From: Mycobacterium decipiens
GTDB taxonomy: Bacteria > Actinomycetota > Actinomycetes > Mycobacteriales > Mycobacteriaceae
Direction of reading: 5' to 3'
Assembly (NCBI RefSeq): GCF_963853665.1
Contig: NZ_OY970459.1
Coordinates: forward strand, 3,534,001-3,598,000
DNA: 64,000 nt
Shown here: positions 18,216-26,216 of the stretch, one piece after another
How the letters are laid out: each line of letters begins with the position of its first letter
Position numbering within the stretch: position 1 is the stretch's first letter
Notes under the pieces: generated by a model
The model's input: only the letters and a program-made list of their open reading frames with translations
Databases searched by the model: none
What the model was told of the DNA's origin: nothing
Position numbers and translations under genes: made by a program

Positions 18216-18629
18216 GCCAACTCCACTCCGTGATTAACGAACCCCCAATTGGACCGGGCTGACCAACTACCAGTAGTTTGCGCTGTCAACTACCTACATT
18301 GAGGAAGTGCAACGACTTCACTGGCATAGTTATGCGACAGACCGAAGGGGTCAGTTCCGCGTAAACTGCTGCAAATCCGACCAATTCAAGATAGACACCG
18401 CGACCCGATGATTACCCCCCGTCCAAAGCAGTCGCGAGGTACGGTATCACGCCGAAATGGCCTATGGGTGTCCGCGGCCGTCGGACGCCAGATCACAAAT
18501 CCGCGATGACCTCAAGGGTCCGCCGACGTGCTCACTGAGGCCGCGGTGACAGACGCGCTGAGTCTTGAACGAACAGCCCGTCAGGTAGAAGAAAGATTAA
18601 GGAAGACAAGAGATTCCGAGCGGAACTAA
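18216..18629. other. PE25-PPE41 upstream region, copy 2
   Basis: This region is non-coding. It holds the second orientation of the 50-bp inverted segment (18350-18399) and about 47 bases (roughly 18292-18340) absent from copy 1. A promoter for PE25-PPE41 is expected here, but I cannot place it precisely. Confidence 0.5.
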
Positions 18630-20033
18630 CTATCCGACCCGATTACGCTTAATCTCGCGCAGCGCTTTGGCTTGCCGCTCGTCGATAAGCCGGCCCAACT
18701 CCTGCAGCAGCGCCGGCTTGTTCATCACGACCTGTTCGAGGTGTGCGCGGCCGATCTCCAATGCGGTCACTTCCTCGAGTGCCACTGCGCCGGCAGGGTT
18801 GGGTTGCCGAGTCAGCGCCGTCACCCCTAGGAATGCACCTTCTTTGAGCGTGGCAATCGGGACCACGGAACCGTCGTCTGTCGTGGCTGTCAGGCGCACA
18901 CTGCCGGCGATCACAAAAGTCACCCCCGTGGGGACTGCACCCGCGTACTGCACAATTTCGTCGGCGCCGTAGCGCACCATCCTCGCAACCGGAGCCAGGG
19001 ACTGCTGATCGCCAGGGTTCAGTCGTAGTTCCGGCCCCACCACCGTCCGTAATGCCGCCTCCACACGTTCCGGCGTCGAAAACTCATCGTCGGCCTCGTC
19101 GAGGTGAAGCCCTTCCCGTCGCGCTGCGTACCAAACCCACCGCAGAAACATTGCCTGCGTTGCGCCCTCGTCGGCGGGTGATATCAGCCTGACCGTCGTT
19201 CGATACTCGGCGGCGCCGAGGGCAACGGTGGTGGGCATGACCCCGGGTCTGAGGTGCGGTAACGCGCTGGCAGCCCTGGTCAGCATCGCGCACACCTGGT
19301 CCGGGGGGTCAGACGTGGCGAACATGGTCGTGATCGAGCATTTGTGCGCCCGGGCCGGCCGGCTGAGATTGGTGAACGAGGTACCGGCCAGCATCGAGTT
19401 TGGCATGATGCGCAGCCCGCTGCCGGTGTCGATATGAACGGCCCGCCAGTTCACCTCGACGACTCGCCCCCGCGCGTTCGGCGTGTCCAACCAATCATCG
19501 ATCCGGAAGGGCTGTTCGAACAGCATGAACAGGCCCGACACGATCTGGCCGACCGAGTTCTGCAACATCAGGCCGATGACCACTGAAGTCACGCCCAGCG
19601 CGGTGAACAAACCCCCTACCCGCACGCCCCAGACGTAGGACAGGATCATGGCGAGACCGACGCCGATCAACGCAAAACGTGCGACATCGAGGAAGATGGT
19701 GGGAAGCCGCTTGCGCCAGCTCTGTTCGGGTGCGCCCTGAAACAGCGTGGCATTCAGCAATGACAGCAGCAGCACCAGCACCAGAAATCCGAACGCCGTC
19801 GTGAGAACCCGCACGGCGCCGTCCCACGCCGGCACTTGAGATGCCTTGACAAGCAATAGCAAAACCGCGCCAAGGGGCAAAACGTAGTTTCGCAGCAGAC
19901 CTACCTGTCTTGCCAGATGGCTGTTCCTGCGCAGAAGTATCTGGTGCAGCTCGGTGAGAATGATTAGTCCGAGCGGCAACCCGATCGCAATGCCAACGGC
20001 CCAGTAGAACCACGGCGAGTCGCGCAGGTTCAT
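18630..20033 (-). CDS. MscS-family channel with C-terminal cNMP-binding domain
   Basis: A 467-residue protein like Rv2434c. About four transmembrane helices (residues 10-150) precede the MscS pore and beta domain (GGLFTALGVTSVVIGLMLQN then VSGLFMLFEQPFRIDDW). A cyclic-nucleotide-binding domain closes the protein (YAGAVPTGVTFVIAGSVRL to FLGVTALTRQPNPAGA, about 350-440). It probably acts as a cyclic-nucleotide-modulated mechanosensitive or small-solute channel. The ATG at 20033 overlaps the upstream cyclase stop (ATGA). A longer frame to 20207 runs into the cyclase and is rejected. The PRSA-type arginine of the cassette is not obvious (PNPAGA), so binding should be tested. Confidence 0.82.
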   Translation of the reverse strand: MNLRDSPWFYWAVGIAIGLPLGLIILTELHQILLRRNSHLARQVGLLRNYVLPLGAVLLLLVKASQVPAWDGAVRVLTTAFGFLVLVLLLSLLNATLFQGAPEQSWRKRLPTIFLDVARFALIGVGLAMILSYVWGVRVGGLFTALGVTSVVIGLMLQNSVGQIVSGLFMLFEQPFRIDDWLDTPNARGRVVEVNWRAVHIDTGSGLRIMPNSMLAGTSFTNLSRPARAHKCSITTMFATSDPPDQVCAMLTRAASALPHLRPGVMPTTVALGAAEYRTTVRLISPADEGATQAMFLRWVWYAARREGLHLDEADDEFSTPERVEAALRTVVGPELRLNPGDQQSLAPVARMVRYGADEIVQYAGAVPTGVTFVIAGSVRLTATTDDGSVVPIATLKEGAFLGVTALTRQPNPAGAVALEEVTALEIGRAHLEQVVMNKPALLQELGRLIDERQAKALREIKRNRVG

Positions 20034-22222
20034 GATCGCTCCGACAATTGGTAGATCGGCTCTTCTGACCCACCAACCGAAATGGTGCCGGCGGGCGTGA
20101 ACTGCCGGACGTCCCGCATCGCCTCGTACACCTGGGAGGTGACGTAGATTCCGGGCTGTGGCGAACCGCTGTGCATTTGGTAGGCCAAGCTCACCGCCGC
20201 GCCCCACATGTCATAGACGACGCTCGACCGGCCCACCAAGCCGCTGATGACGTCCCCGGTGTTGATGCCGGCCCGCAGCCGCAGATCGTAACCGGTCTGG
20301 CCATTGAACCGATCGATGATGCGTCGCATTTCCAGGGCGAAGTCCACGGTTCGGGGAATGTTGTCCAGGCGTGGCGTGGTTACGCCGCAGCTGGCCAGGT
20401 AGCCGTTGTGCAGCGTGCGGATACGTTCAACGCCAAGGTGTTCGGCGGCCGAGTCGAACTGGCGAACCAGTTCGTCGACGATGCCGACCAGTTCGTTGCC
20501 CGATAGGCCGCTGGAAACCTCGTCGAGGCCCAGAATGTCGGCAAACAGGACGGTGACATCCTGGTGCTCCTGGGCAATGGTTTTCTCTCCATCGCGATAG
20601 CGCTGCACGACGGGTTCGGGCATCATCGACAGCAGCAGCCGGTCATTTTCCCTGCGTTGCTCGTTGAGCAGCTCTTCCTTGATCTGAAGATTCCGGCTCA
20701 TCTCATTGAAAGCCGCTGTGAGATCACCGATTTCGTCACGCGACTTTACCGGAATGGTGACGTCGTAGTCGCCCGCGCTGATCTTCTGCGTACCGGACTC
20801 GAGCCGCCTGATGGGCCGCACCATCGCCTGGGCGATCAGCATCGACGCCACACAGATGACGACAATCATGCCGACCGTAACCAACACCAGCGCCTTGGAA
20901 AACGATGCTACGGCCGCGAACGCCTCGGAGTTGTCCCGCGTAGCCATTATCGACCAGTGCAGATCGGAGTCCGGCACATTCAACGGCGCATAGGCCTCCA
21001 GTTCCTTGTTACCGGTGTAGTCAGTAGCGGTGACCGTTCCGGTCTGTCCGGATTGGGCGGCGCGCAGGCCTTCGGTCGCAACGGGCTGCAGCAGGGTGGT
21101 ACCACCGAATTGGATCGCTCTGTCGACCACGTTGGGAGAGGTGCCCGCGGCCACGGCCTCTTTCCGGTATTCCTCGGGGTCTTCCAGGAAGAGCCGGGAG
21201 TCGGAACGCATCAGACTGTCTGGACCGGCGAGATAGGTCTCCGTCCCGTTGCCCATTCCGGCGGCTTGCCACTGCTTTTCGGCGGTCATGATCTTGTTGA
21301 CCTTGGCAATCGGCAGCGGCAGCGCAAGGACACCCTGGGTCCTGCCGCCCGCTTCGACCGGTGCCACCAACCACGCGGTCGGCACGTCGAGTTGTGGCTG
21401 ATACGGCTTGAAGTCGGTGATCCAGGTAAAGTCGACGGCGTTGGCGCCCAAGGCCCTAAGATATGCGTCGCGCAGATTGGATTCGCGATACGGTCCCGTC
21501 AGAATGTTGGTACCGAGGTCGGGGTCTTTGCTTGCGGTGTAGACGATATTGCCCCGGGTGTCCAGTAGCACCGCGTCGTCGTAATCGAAGCGGGTGACGA
21601 TTTCCCGGAAGTAGCTGTTGAATCGCGCGTTGGCGGCCGACCATGCACTGCCGTCGCCGGCATCGTCAAGGCGCATCGAATCCTGGTCCGACGTGAACGG
21701 CGCGGTGTAGTAGGCCTGAAGGTACCGTTGGGCCGGAGAACTCGGCAGCAATGCGGTGATATCGAGTTTTTCACCGGTGGCGCGTTCCACCGGTTCGATG
21801 AATTCGTTGTTGTAGTAGTTGACGATCGCCTGTTGTTGGGTGGGGCTGATCGTTGCGTCAGCCAGTTGATCGAAGCCGGCGGTGAACTGCGCGACGGCAT
21901 CGATCACGGTCAGTCCACGTTCGTAAATGACCAGCGAATTCGTCAAATCGGAAAACAGCGTCTCCACTGCCCGCTTCTGCGACTCGCGCAACTGGGTCAA
22001 CCGCTCGTATGCCGCTGTCCTCAGTGAGGTGCGACCGGATTGATAGACGACGGCCGCAATCGCCGCTACGGACACGATGCTCGTCAATAACAGCAACACC
22101 ATGAGCTTGGACTGGATACTCGCCCGGAAGTGCGGCCGACGCCGGCGCGCATTTTTCGGGACCGTCTGAACCGGGGCGGATTCGCCCTCGGCTACCGAGT
22201 CTGTTGGCTCACCCGACGTCAA
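20030..22222 (-). CDS. Membrane sensor with HAMP and degenerate class III cyclase domain
   Basis: A 730-residue Rv2435c orthologue. A transmembrane helix at about 39-60, a large extracytoplasmic dCache-like domain (65-435), a second helix (443-466) and a HAMP domain (467-520) lead to a cyclase homology domain (555-728). D562 (LFADILG) and D671 (VYDMWG) are kept. The second metal aspartate is N606 (TLHNGY), and the transition-state Asn and Arg are S678 and Q682 (AAVSLAYQM). Catalysis is therefore doubtful; it may act as a sensor or an allosteric partner. It is coupled by ATGA overlap to the cNMP-binding channel, suggesting a ligand-sensing unit. Confidence 0.85.
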   Translation of the reverse strand: MTSGEPTDSVAEGESAPVQTVPKNARRRRPHFRASIQSKLMVLLLLTSIVSVAAIAAVVYQSGRTSLRTAAYERLTQLRESQKRAVETLFSDLTNSLVIYERGLTVIDAVAQFTAGFDQLADATISPTQQQAIVNYYNNEFIEPVERATGEKLDITALLPSSPAQRYLQAYYTAPFTSDQDSMRLDDAGDGSAWSAANARFNSYFREIVTRFDYDDAVLLDTRGNIVYTASKDPDLGTNILTGPYRESNLRDAYLRALGANAVDFTWITDFKPYQPQLDVPTAWLVAPVEAGGRTQGVLALPLPIAKVNKIMTAEKQWQAAGMGNGTETYLAGPDSLMRSDSRLFLEDPEEYRKEAVAAGTSPNVVDRAIQFGGTTLLQPVATEGLRAAQSGQTGTVTATDYTGNKELEAYAPLNVPDSDLHWSIMATRDNSEAFAAVASFSKALVLVTVGMIVVICVASMLIAQAMVRPIRRLESGTQKISAGDYDVTIPVKSRDEIGDLTAAFNEMSRNLQIKEELLNEQRRENDRLLLSMMPEPVVQRYRDGEKTIAQEHQDVTVLFADILGLDEVSSGLSGNELVGIVDELVRQFDSAAEHLGVERIRTLHNGYLASCGVTTPRLDNIPRTVDFALEMRRIIDRFNGQTGYDLRLRAGINTGDVISGLVGRSSVVYDMWGAAVSLAYQMHSGSPQPGIYVTSQVYEAMRDVRQFTPAGTISVGGSEEPIYQLSERS

Positions 22223-22354
22223 GCGGCTTCCTTTCTGCGCTCGGTGGCTGACCGTTCTCCGACACGCCGATTACGCAGCAGACTAACCCGCCAAACCCAC
22301 GATCATCGCGTTTGCCGAAAAGCGGCCCGCCGCAAAATTGGGAAACTTGCCGTT
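22223..22354. promoter_or_regulatory. Upstream region of the sensor cyclase operon
   Basis: About 130 bases between the cyclase start and the 13E12 remnant. It probably carries the promoter for the cyclase-channel pair. No distinct operator is visible. Confidence 0.35.
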
Positions 22355-22880
22355 TTAGGGGTCGGCGCCGTCTTCTGCGAGGAGTTTTCTCCGGTGGTGG
22401 TAGCCATTGGTGCGGGGTTGGCTGTCGCCGTGGGCGTTTTTTCGGGTGGTCCAGCCCTGTTCGGCCAGCGGGTGGTCTTGGCCGCAGGCGAAGCTGAGGT
22501 GGTTGACGTCGGTGGTGCGGCATTGGGCGTAGGGGGTCAGGTGGTGGACCTCGCACTCATACCCGGGCACGTCGCACCCGGGGCGGGTGCAACCGCGGTC
22601 CTTGGCGTACAACACGATTCGCTGCCCTGGGGACGCCAACCGCTTGGCGTGGTAGAGCCCGATGGCCTTGCCGTCGTCGAAAATCGCCAAGTAGTGATTC
22701 GCATCGCGGGCCAGCCGGATCACATCGTTGCGCACCGCCGCCAAACGGTCCACCAGCGCCAACCGCTACGGCGTGGTCGACGCATCACACGACAAGGCGA
22801 TCAGATCATCGACGGTGGCGTCGAGCCGATCGAACACGCGACCGCCGTATCCCGATCCGAAAACATGTTCGAATGGTACG
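22355..22880 (-). pseudogene. REP13E12-family (DUF222-HNH) remnant
   Basis: The N-terminal part reads GRVFDRLDATVDDLIALSC and stops at a TAG where the family has Glu ([15 protein letters not shown]). It then jumps to the C-terminal HNH region: [48 protein letters not shown], and [12 protein letters not shown]. About half of the usual protein is missing between VDRLAAV and NDVIRLAR. These repeat proteins are typical of mycobacterial genomes. Confidence 0.75.
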
Positions 22881-22925
22881 GCGCGGCACCGACGCGTTGA
22901 CTCGACAGCGACTAACGTCGGCCCA

Positions 22926-23795
22926 ATGGCGCCCCGGGTGTGCGTGGTAGGAAGTGTGAACATGGACCTGACGTTCGCGGTGGACGCCCTGCCGCGGCCG
23001 GGCGAGACCGTGCTGGCCTCGTCGTTGACCCGCACACCGGGGGGCAAGGGCGGCAACCAGGCGGTAGCTGCCGCACGTGCGGGTGCGCAGGTCCAATTCG
23101 TCGGCGCATTTGGCGACGACCCGGCCGCCGCTCAGCTGCGGGCGCATCTGCGCGCCAATTCCGTCGGACTGGGCCGGGCCATAGCGGTGCCCGGACCGAG
23201 TGGGACGGCGGTTGTGGTGGTCGACGCCGGCGCAGAAAACACCGTTCTGGTGGCGCCGGGCGCCAATGCACACCTGACACTGGCACCCTCGGCCGTCGCC
23301 GATTGCGATGTGATGTTGACCCAGTTGGAGATTCCGGTAGCAACCGCGGTGGTGGCGGCCCGGAAAGCCCAGTCGGCCGAAGCGGTCGTCATGGTCAACG
23401 CCTCCCCAGCCGGCCAGGAGCGTAATTCCCTGGCAGAGTTGGCGGCTATCGCCGACGTCGTGATCGCAAACGAGCACGAGTCGGACGACTGGCCTTCGCC
23501 ACCAACACATTTCGTGATTACCCTGGGTGCACGCGGAGCCCGGTACGTCGGCGCGGACGGCGTGTTCGAAGTACCCGTCCCGGCGGTGACGCCGGTGGAT
23601 ACCGCCGGCGCCGGCGACGTATTCGCCGGGGTGCTGGCTGCGAATTGGCCGAGCAACCCAGGTTCGCCGGCCGAACGACTGCGCGCGTTGCGCCGCGCCT
23701 GCGCCGCGGGTGCTCTGGCAACGTTGGTGTCCGGTGCCGGCGACTGCGCACCGGACGCCGCAGCCATCGATGCGGCCCTGCAGGAGGCCCGCTGA
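22926..23795 (+). CDS. rbsK: PfkB-family ribokinase
   Basis: A 289-residue carbohydrate kinase orthologous to Rv2436. The N-terminal signature is GGKGGNQAVAAARAGA, and the C-terminal catalytic motif is DTAGAGDVFAG with the base Asp. It should phosphorylate ribose (or a related sugar) at O5 using ATP. No ribose transporter gene is adjacent. The ATG at 22926 (MAPRVCVVGSVNMD) matches the core family start. The upstream frame overlaps the 13E12 remnant and is not believed. The stop overlaps the next start (TGATG), so it is translationally coupled to the membrane protein gene. Confidence 0.9.
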   Translation: MAPRVCVVGSVNMDLTFAVDALPRPGETVLASSLTRTPGGKGGNQAVAAARAGAQVQFVGAFGDDPAAAQLRAHLRANSVGLGRAIAVPGPSGTAVVVVDAGAENTVLVAPGANAHLTLAPSAVADCDVMLTQLEIPVATAVVAARKAQSAEAVVMVNASPAGQERNSLAELAAIADVVIANEHESDDWPSPPTHFVITLGARGARYVGADGVFEVPVPAVTPVDTAGAGDVFAGVLAANWPSNPGSPAERLRALRRACAAGALATLVSGAGDCAPDAAAIDAALQEAR

Positions 23796-24415
23796 TGTCG
23801 GCCACCACCGCGGCCGATGTCGCACTGGCACTGTTCGCGGTCTTCAGCGTGCTCGGATTCGGTTGGCGCAGTTGGCTACAGCACCGGCGCACCGGATCCA
23901 CCGGTTTTCGCGGCGTCAGCGGCCGGGTTGGTTCGCCGGAATGGATTGCCGGGATGGGCTTTGTCCTTGCGCTGATCACGGCGGTGATCGCCGCGGTCCT
24001 GCAACGGACCCACGTTATCGAACCCGTCGGCATTATGCGCGTGGTCTGGATTCAGATCGCCGGAATTGTCGTGGCGACGACCGGCATCACGGCCACCGTC
24101 TACGCACAGCTGGCAATGGGCGATTCGTGGCGGATCGGGGTGGACGAGCAGGAAACCACCGCGCTGGTGCGCACCGGCGTGTTCGGCTGGGTCCGCAATC
24201 CCATCTATACCGCCATGCTGACGTTTAGCGTCGGGATTGTGTTGGTGATCCCGAATCTCGTTGCCTTCGCCGGGCTTATCCTGCTCGTCACCACGATCGA
24301 GGTGCATGTGCGCCGCACCGAAGAGCCCTATCTGTTGCGGACCCACGGTGACGCATATCGCGCCTACGCCGCCAGCGTCGGGCGCTTCATCCCGGGCGTC
24401 GGGCGAATCCGCTAA
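23795..24415 (+). CDS. ICMT/PEMT-like membrane methyltransferase
   Basis: A 206-residue integral membrane protein with about five hydrophobic segments. The C-terminal part carries the isoprenylcysteine carboxyl methyltransferase family pattern: GWVRNPIYTAML, then EVHVRRTEEPYLLRTHGDAY, ending YRAYAASVGRFIPGVG. It resembles Rv2437, which I recall as shorter in H37Rv. The substrate is unknown; bacterial relatives methylate lipids or small molecules. The start overlaps the rbsK stop by one base. Its 3' end overlaps the convergent GntR gene by four bases. Confidence 0.75.
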   Translation: MSATTAADVALALFAVFSVLGFGWRSWLQHRRTGSTGFRGVSGRVGSPEWIAGMGFVLALITAVIAAVLQRTHVIEPVGIMRVVWIQIAGIVVATTGITATVYAQLAMGDSWRIGVDEQETTALVRTGVFGWVRNPIYTAMLTFSVGIVLVIPNLVAFAGLILLVTTIEVHVRRTEEPYLLRTHGDAYRAYAASVGRFIPGVGRIR

Positions 24416-25236
24416 CTGGGCTCACGCCGCACGTCATGGGCGATTGCCAGACCGTCGGCGGCCTCGAGTTCATCCGCCGACTGGCTCAGCAGCACCCGAC
24501 TTCGGTTGGGTGACAACAATACCGACTGGTAGTGGTGTGGGGCGCCGGCCTCGAATATCAGACGGTTGATCCGCAGCAGGGCGGCACCAATCGCCGTGTC
24601 GAGAAGGTGCGCGTTACGTGGGCCCGCGATCTCGGCCGTGATTTCATGCCGTACCCGATCCACACTGACCCCGGCGTCCTTCAGCAGTCGGTAGAGCGGT
24701 GCTCGGCGCAGCGCGGATTCTGTCAGCGTGTTCGCCAGTCCGGCCGGTAACCAGACGTCGCTTACGATCAATGGCTCGCCGGTGCGGCGCTGCCGCCGCA
24801 CTCGCACGACATGAAGTAGTTGGCCAGACGTCTCGAGCGCATCGGCCACAAGCCGCGGCGGGCGCCGCACACCGAGTTCGATCATCGCGACCTCGGTCTC
24901 GAACTGGGTCTGCCGCAGGCCCTCCAGGTACGAGCGACCCGGCGATGACCGGTCCGCCCGACCATGCTCCAACACAAACGAGCCCACCCCCTGCCTGCGC
25001 TCGATGTATCCCTGTTCCGCCAGGTCGGCCAGGGCGCGGCGCACGGTGATGCGAGAGACCCCGAACTGGTCGCACAGCGTCTGCTCGGTCGGCAACGCGT
25101 CGCCAGGTGCGATCGCACCGCGGTCTATCTCGTCATGCAGCACCAGGAAGAGTTGCCGGTGTAGCGGCACCCCCGCGGTGGCCGACACCGGTCCGCTGCT
25201 AGCGCTGCTGCCCTGCACGGTGATCAATGTTTGCAC
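24412..25236 (-). CDS. GntR/HutC-family regulator with UTRA domain
   Basis: A 274-residue repressor-type protein. The N-terminal winged helix is GntR-like (residues about 25-90; CDQFGVSRITVRRALADLAE, GYIERRQGVGSFV). The C-terminal UTRA ligand domain is visible as RTGEPLIVSDVWLP and later RINRLIFEAGAPHHYQSV. It diverges from the lyase/dehydratase operon, and an 18-bp palindrome in the shared interval is the likely operator. A carboxylic acid of the divergent pathway is the likely inducer. The GTG start at 25236 lacks a strong ribosome site and could be leaderless. Confidence 0.85.
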   Translation of the reverse strand: MQTLITVQGSSASSGPVSATAGVPLHRQLFLVLHDEIDRGAIAPGDALPTEQTLCDQFGVSRITVRRALADLAEQGYIERRQGVGSFVLEHGRADRSSPGRSYLEGLRQTQFETEVAMIELGVRRPPRLVADALETSGQLLHVVRVRRQRRTGEPLIVSDVWLPAGLANTLTESALRRAPLYRLLKDAGVSVDRVRHEITAEIAGPRNAHLLDTAIGAALLRINRLIFEAGAPHHYQSVLLSPNRSRVLLSQSADELEAADGLAIAHDVRREPS

Positions 25237-25264
25237 AGACCCGAGTTTGCAATCGGTCCGTAGT

Positions 25265-25282
25265 TGTTATATGTATATAACA
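25265..25282. promoter_or_regulatory. GntR operator candidate, perfect palindrome
   Basis: TGTTATAT, two bases, ATATAACA: perfect eight-base arms in an AT-rich island of GC-rich DNA. It lies 29 bases upstream of the GntR start and 46 bases upstream of the lyase start. The placement suits repression of both directions. Confidence 0.65.
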
Positions 25283-25328
25283 TTATTACAAATTGGCGCC
25301 TGACAGCAGCAGCGAAGGGACCCAAACC

Positions 25329-26216
25329 ATGCCGACGACACCAGCCCGCCAGCGCCTGCGAGCCCTGCTCGGCAAGCGCGAACTCGTCAGCGCGCCCGGA
25401 GTCTTCGATGGCATTTCCGCACACCTGATCAAACGCACCGGCCAGCTCGCCGCGTATATGACCGGTTCCGGCGTTGCGGCCTCAGGCTTCGGGCTACCCG
25501 ACGTCGGATTGGTCACCGCGACCGAAATGGCGGAACGGGCACGGATGATCGTGACCGTGCTGGGCGATATCCCGCTCATCGCCGACGCCGACACCGGCTA
25601 TGGAGCACCCTTGAACGTGGTCCGCACCGTCCGTTCGTACGACCGCGCTGGGGTGGCCGCGATCCAGTTGGAAGACCAAGTACTTCCCAAACGGTGCGGC
25701 CATCTGCCGGGGAAGCACGTCGTCGACGCGGCCGAGTTCGAACAGAAGCTGGCAGCCGCGCTAGACACCCGCTCCGATGATGGCCTGCTGGTGGTGGCAC
25801 GCACCGATGCGCGCGCCCCGCTCGGATTGCACGCGGCCATCGACCGAGCCAACCGCTATGCCGCCGCAGGCGCAGACATCGTCTTCGTTGAGGCACCCCA
25901 GGACGTCGGCGAAATCGAACGTATCGCAACCGAAGTCGATGCCCCCCTGCTGATCAATCAGGCGCTCGGCGGCCTCACGCCGCGGCTTTCGGCAGCGCAA
26001 CTGCAGCAATTGGGTTACGCGGTCGCGATCTACCCGGGCGACCTCGCTCGGCGCGCTACGGCCGGCATGCTGCAGGCGCTCGGCGAAACCAACGGGAGCG
26101 ACCCGGCCGCCCACAAGTGTGGCACGCCCGCCGAATTCTTCAATTTGGTTGGCCTGGCGGAGTGGTTGGATATCGAGGCCAAGTATGCAACGACAGGGGC
26201 CACCGCATGGGCATGA
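25329..26216 (+). CDS. Isocitrate lyase/PEP mutase-superfamily C-C lyase
   Basis: A 295-residue alpha/beta-barrel lyase. Metal-binding DADTGYG, catalytic QLEDQVLPKRCGHLPGK and ARTDAR are all present. The KRCGH motif is typical of methylisocitrate and 2,3-dimethylmalate lyases, which split a 2-hydroxy-dicarboxylate into pyruvate (or glyoxylate) plus a second acid. It heads an operon with aconitase-type large and small subunits. By analogy with the Eubacterium Dml/DmdAB pair, dimethylmalate or another C5-C6 malate derivative is a candidate substrate. GAAGGGA precedes the ATG. Oxaloacetate decarboxylase is an alternative. Confidence 0.78.
   Translation: MPTTPARQRLRALLGKRELVSAPGVFDGISAHLIKRTGQLAAYMTGSGVAASGFGLPDVGLVTATEMAERARMIVTVLGDIPLIADADTGYGAPLNVVRTVRSYDRAGVAAIQLEDQVLPKRCGHLPGKHVVDAAEFEQKLAAALDTRSDDGLLVVARTDARAPLGLHAAIDRANRYAAAGADIVFVEAPQDVGEIERIATEVDAPLLINQALGGLTPRLSAAQLQQLGYAVAIYPGDLARRATAGMLQALGETNGSDPAAHKCGTPAEFFNLVGLAEWLDIEAKYATTGATAWA

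Larger units (their letters stand above)
15966..18580. repeat. Tandem duplication of the PE25-PPE41 locus
   Basis: Two direct copies of a roughly 1.3-kb segment lie head to tail: about 15966-17253 and 17254-18580. Both begin with GCAAATCGTATCGG, include PPE41, PE25 and the upstream region, and end near GCCGACGTGCTCACTGAGG. The copies differ by many point changes. Copy 1 has a deletion in PE25, and a 50-bp upstream segment is in opposite orientation in the two copies. Confidence 0.85.
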
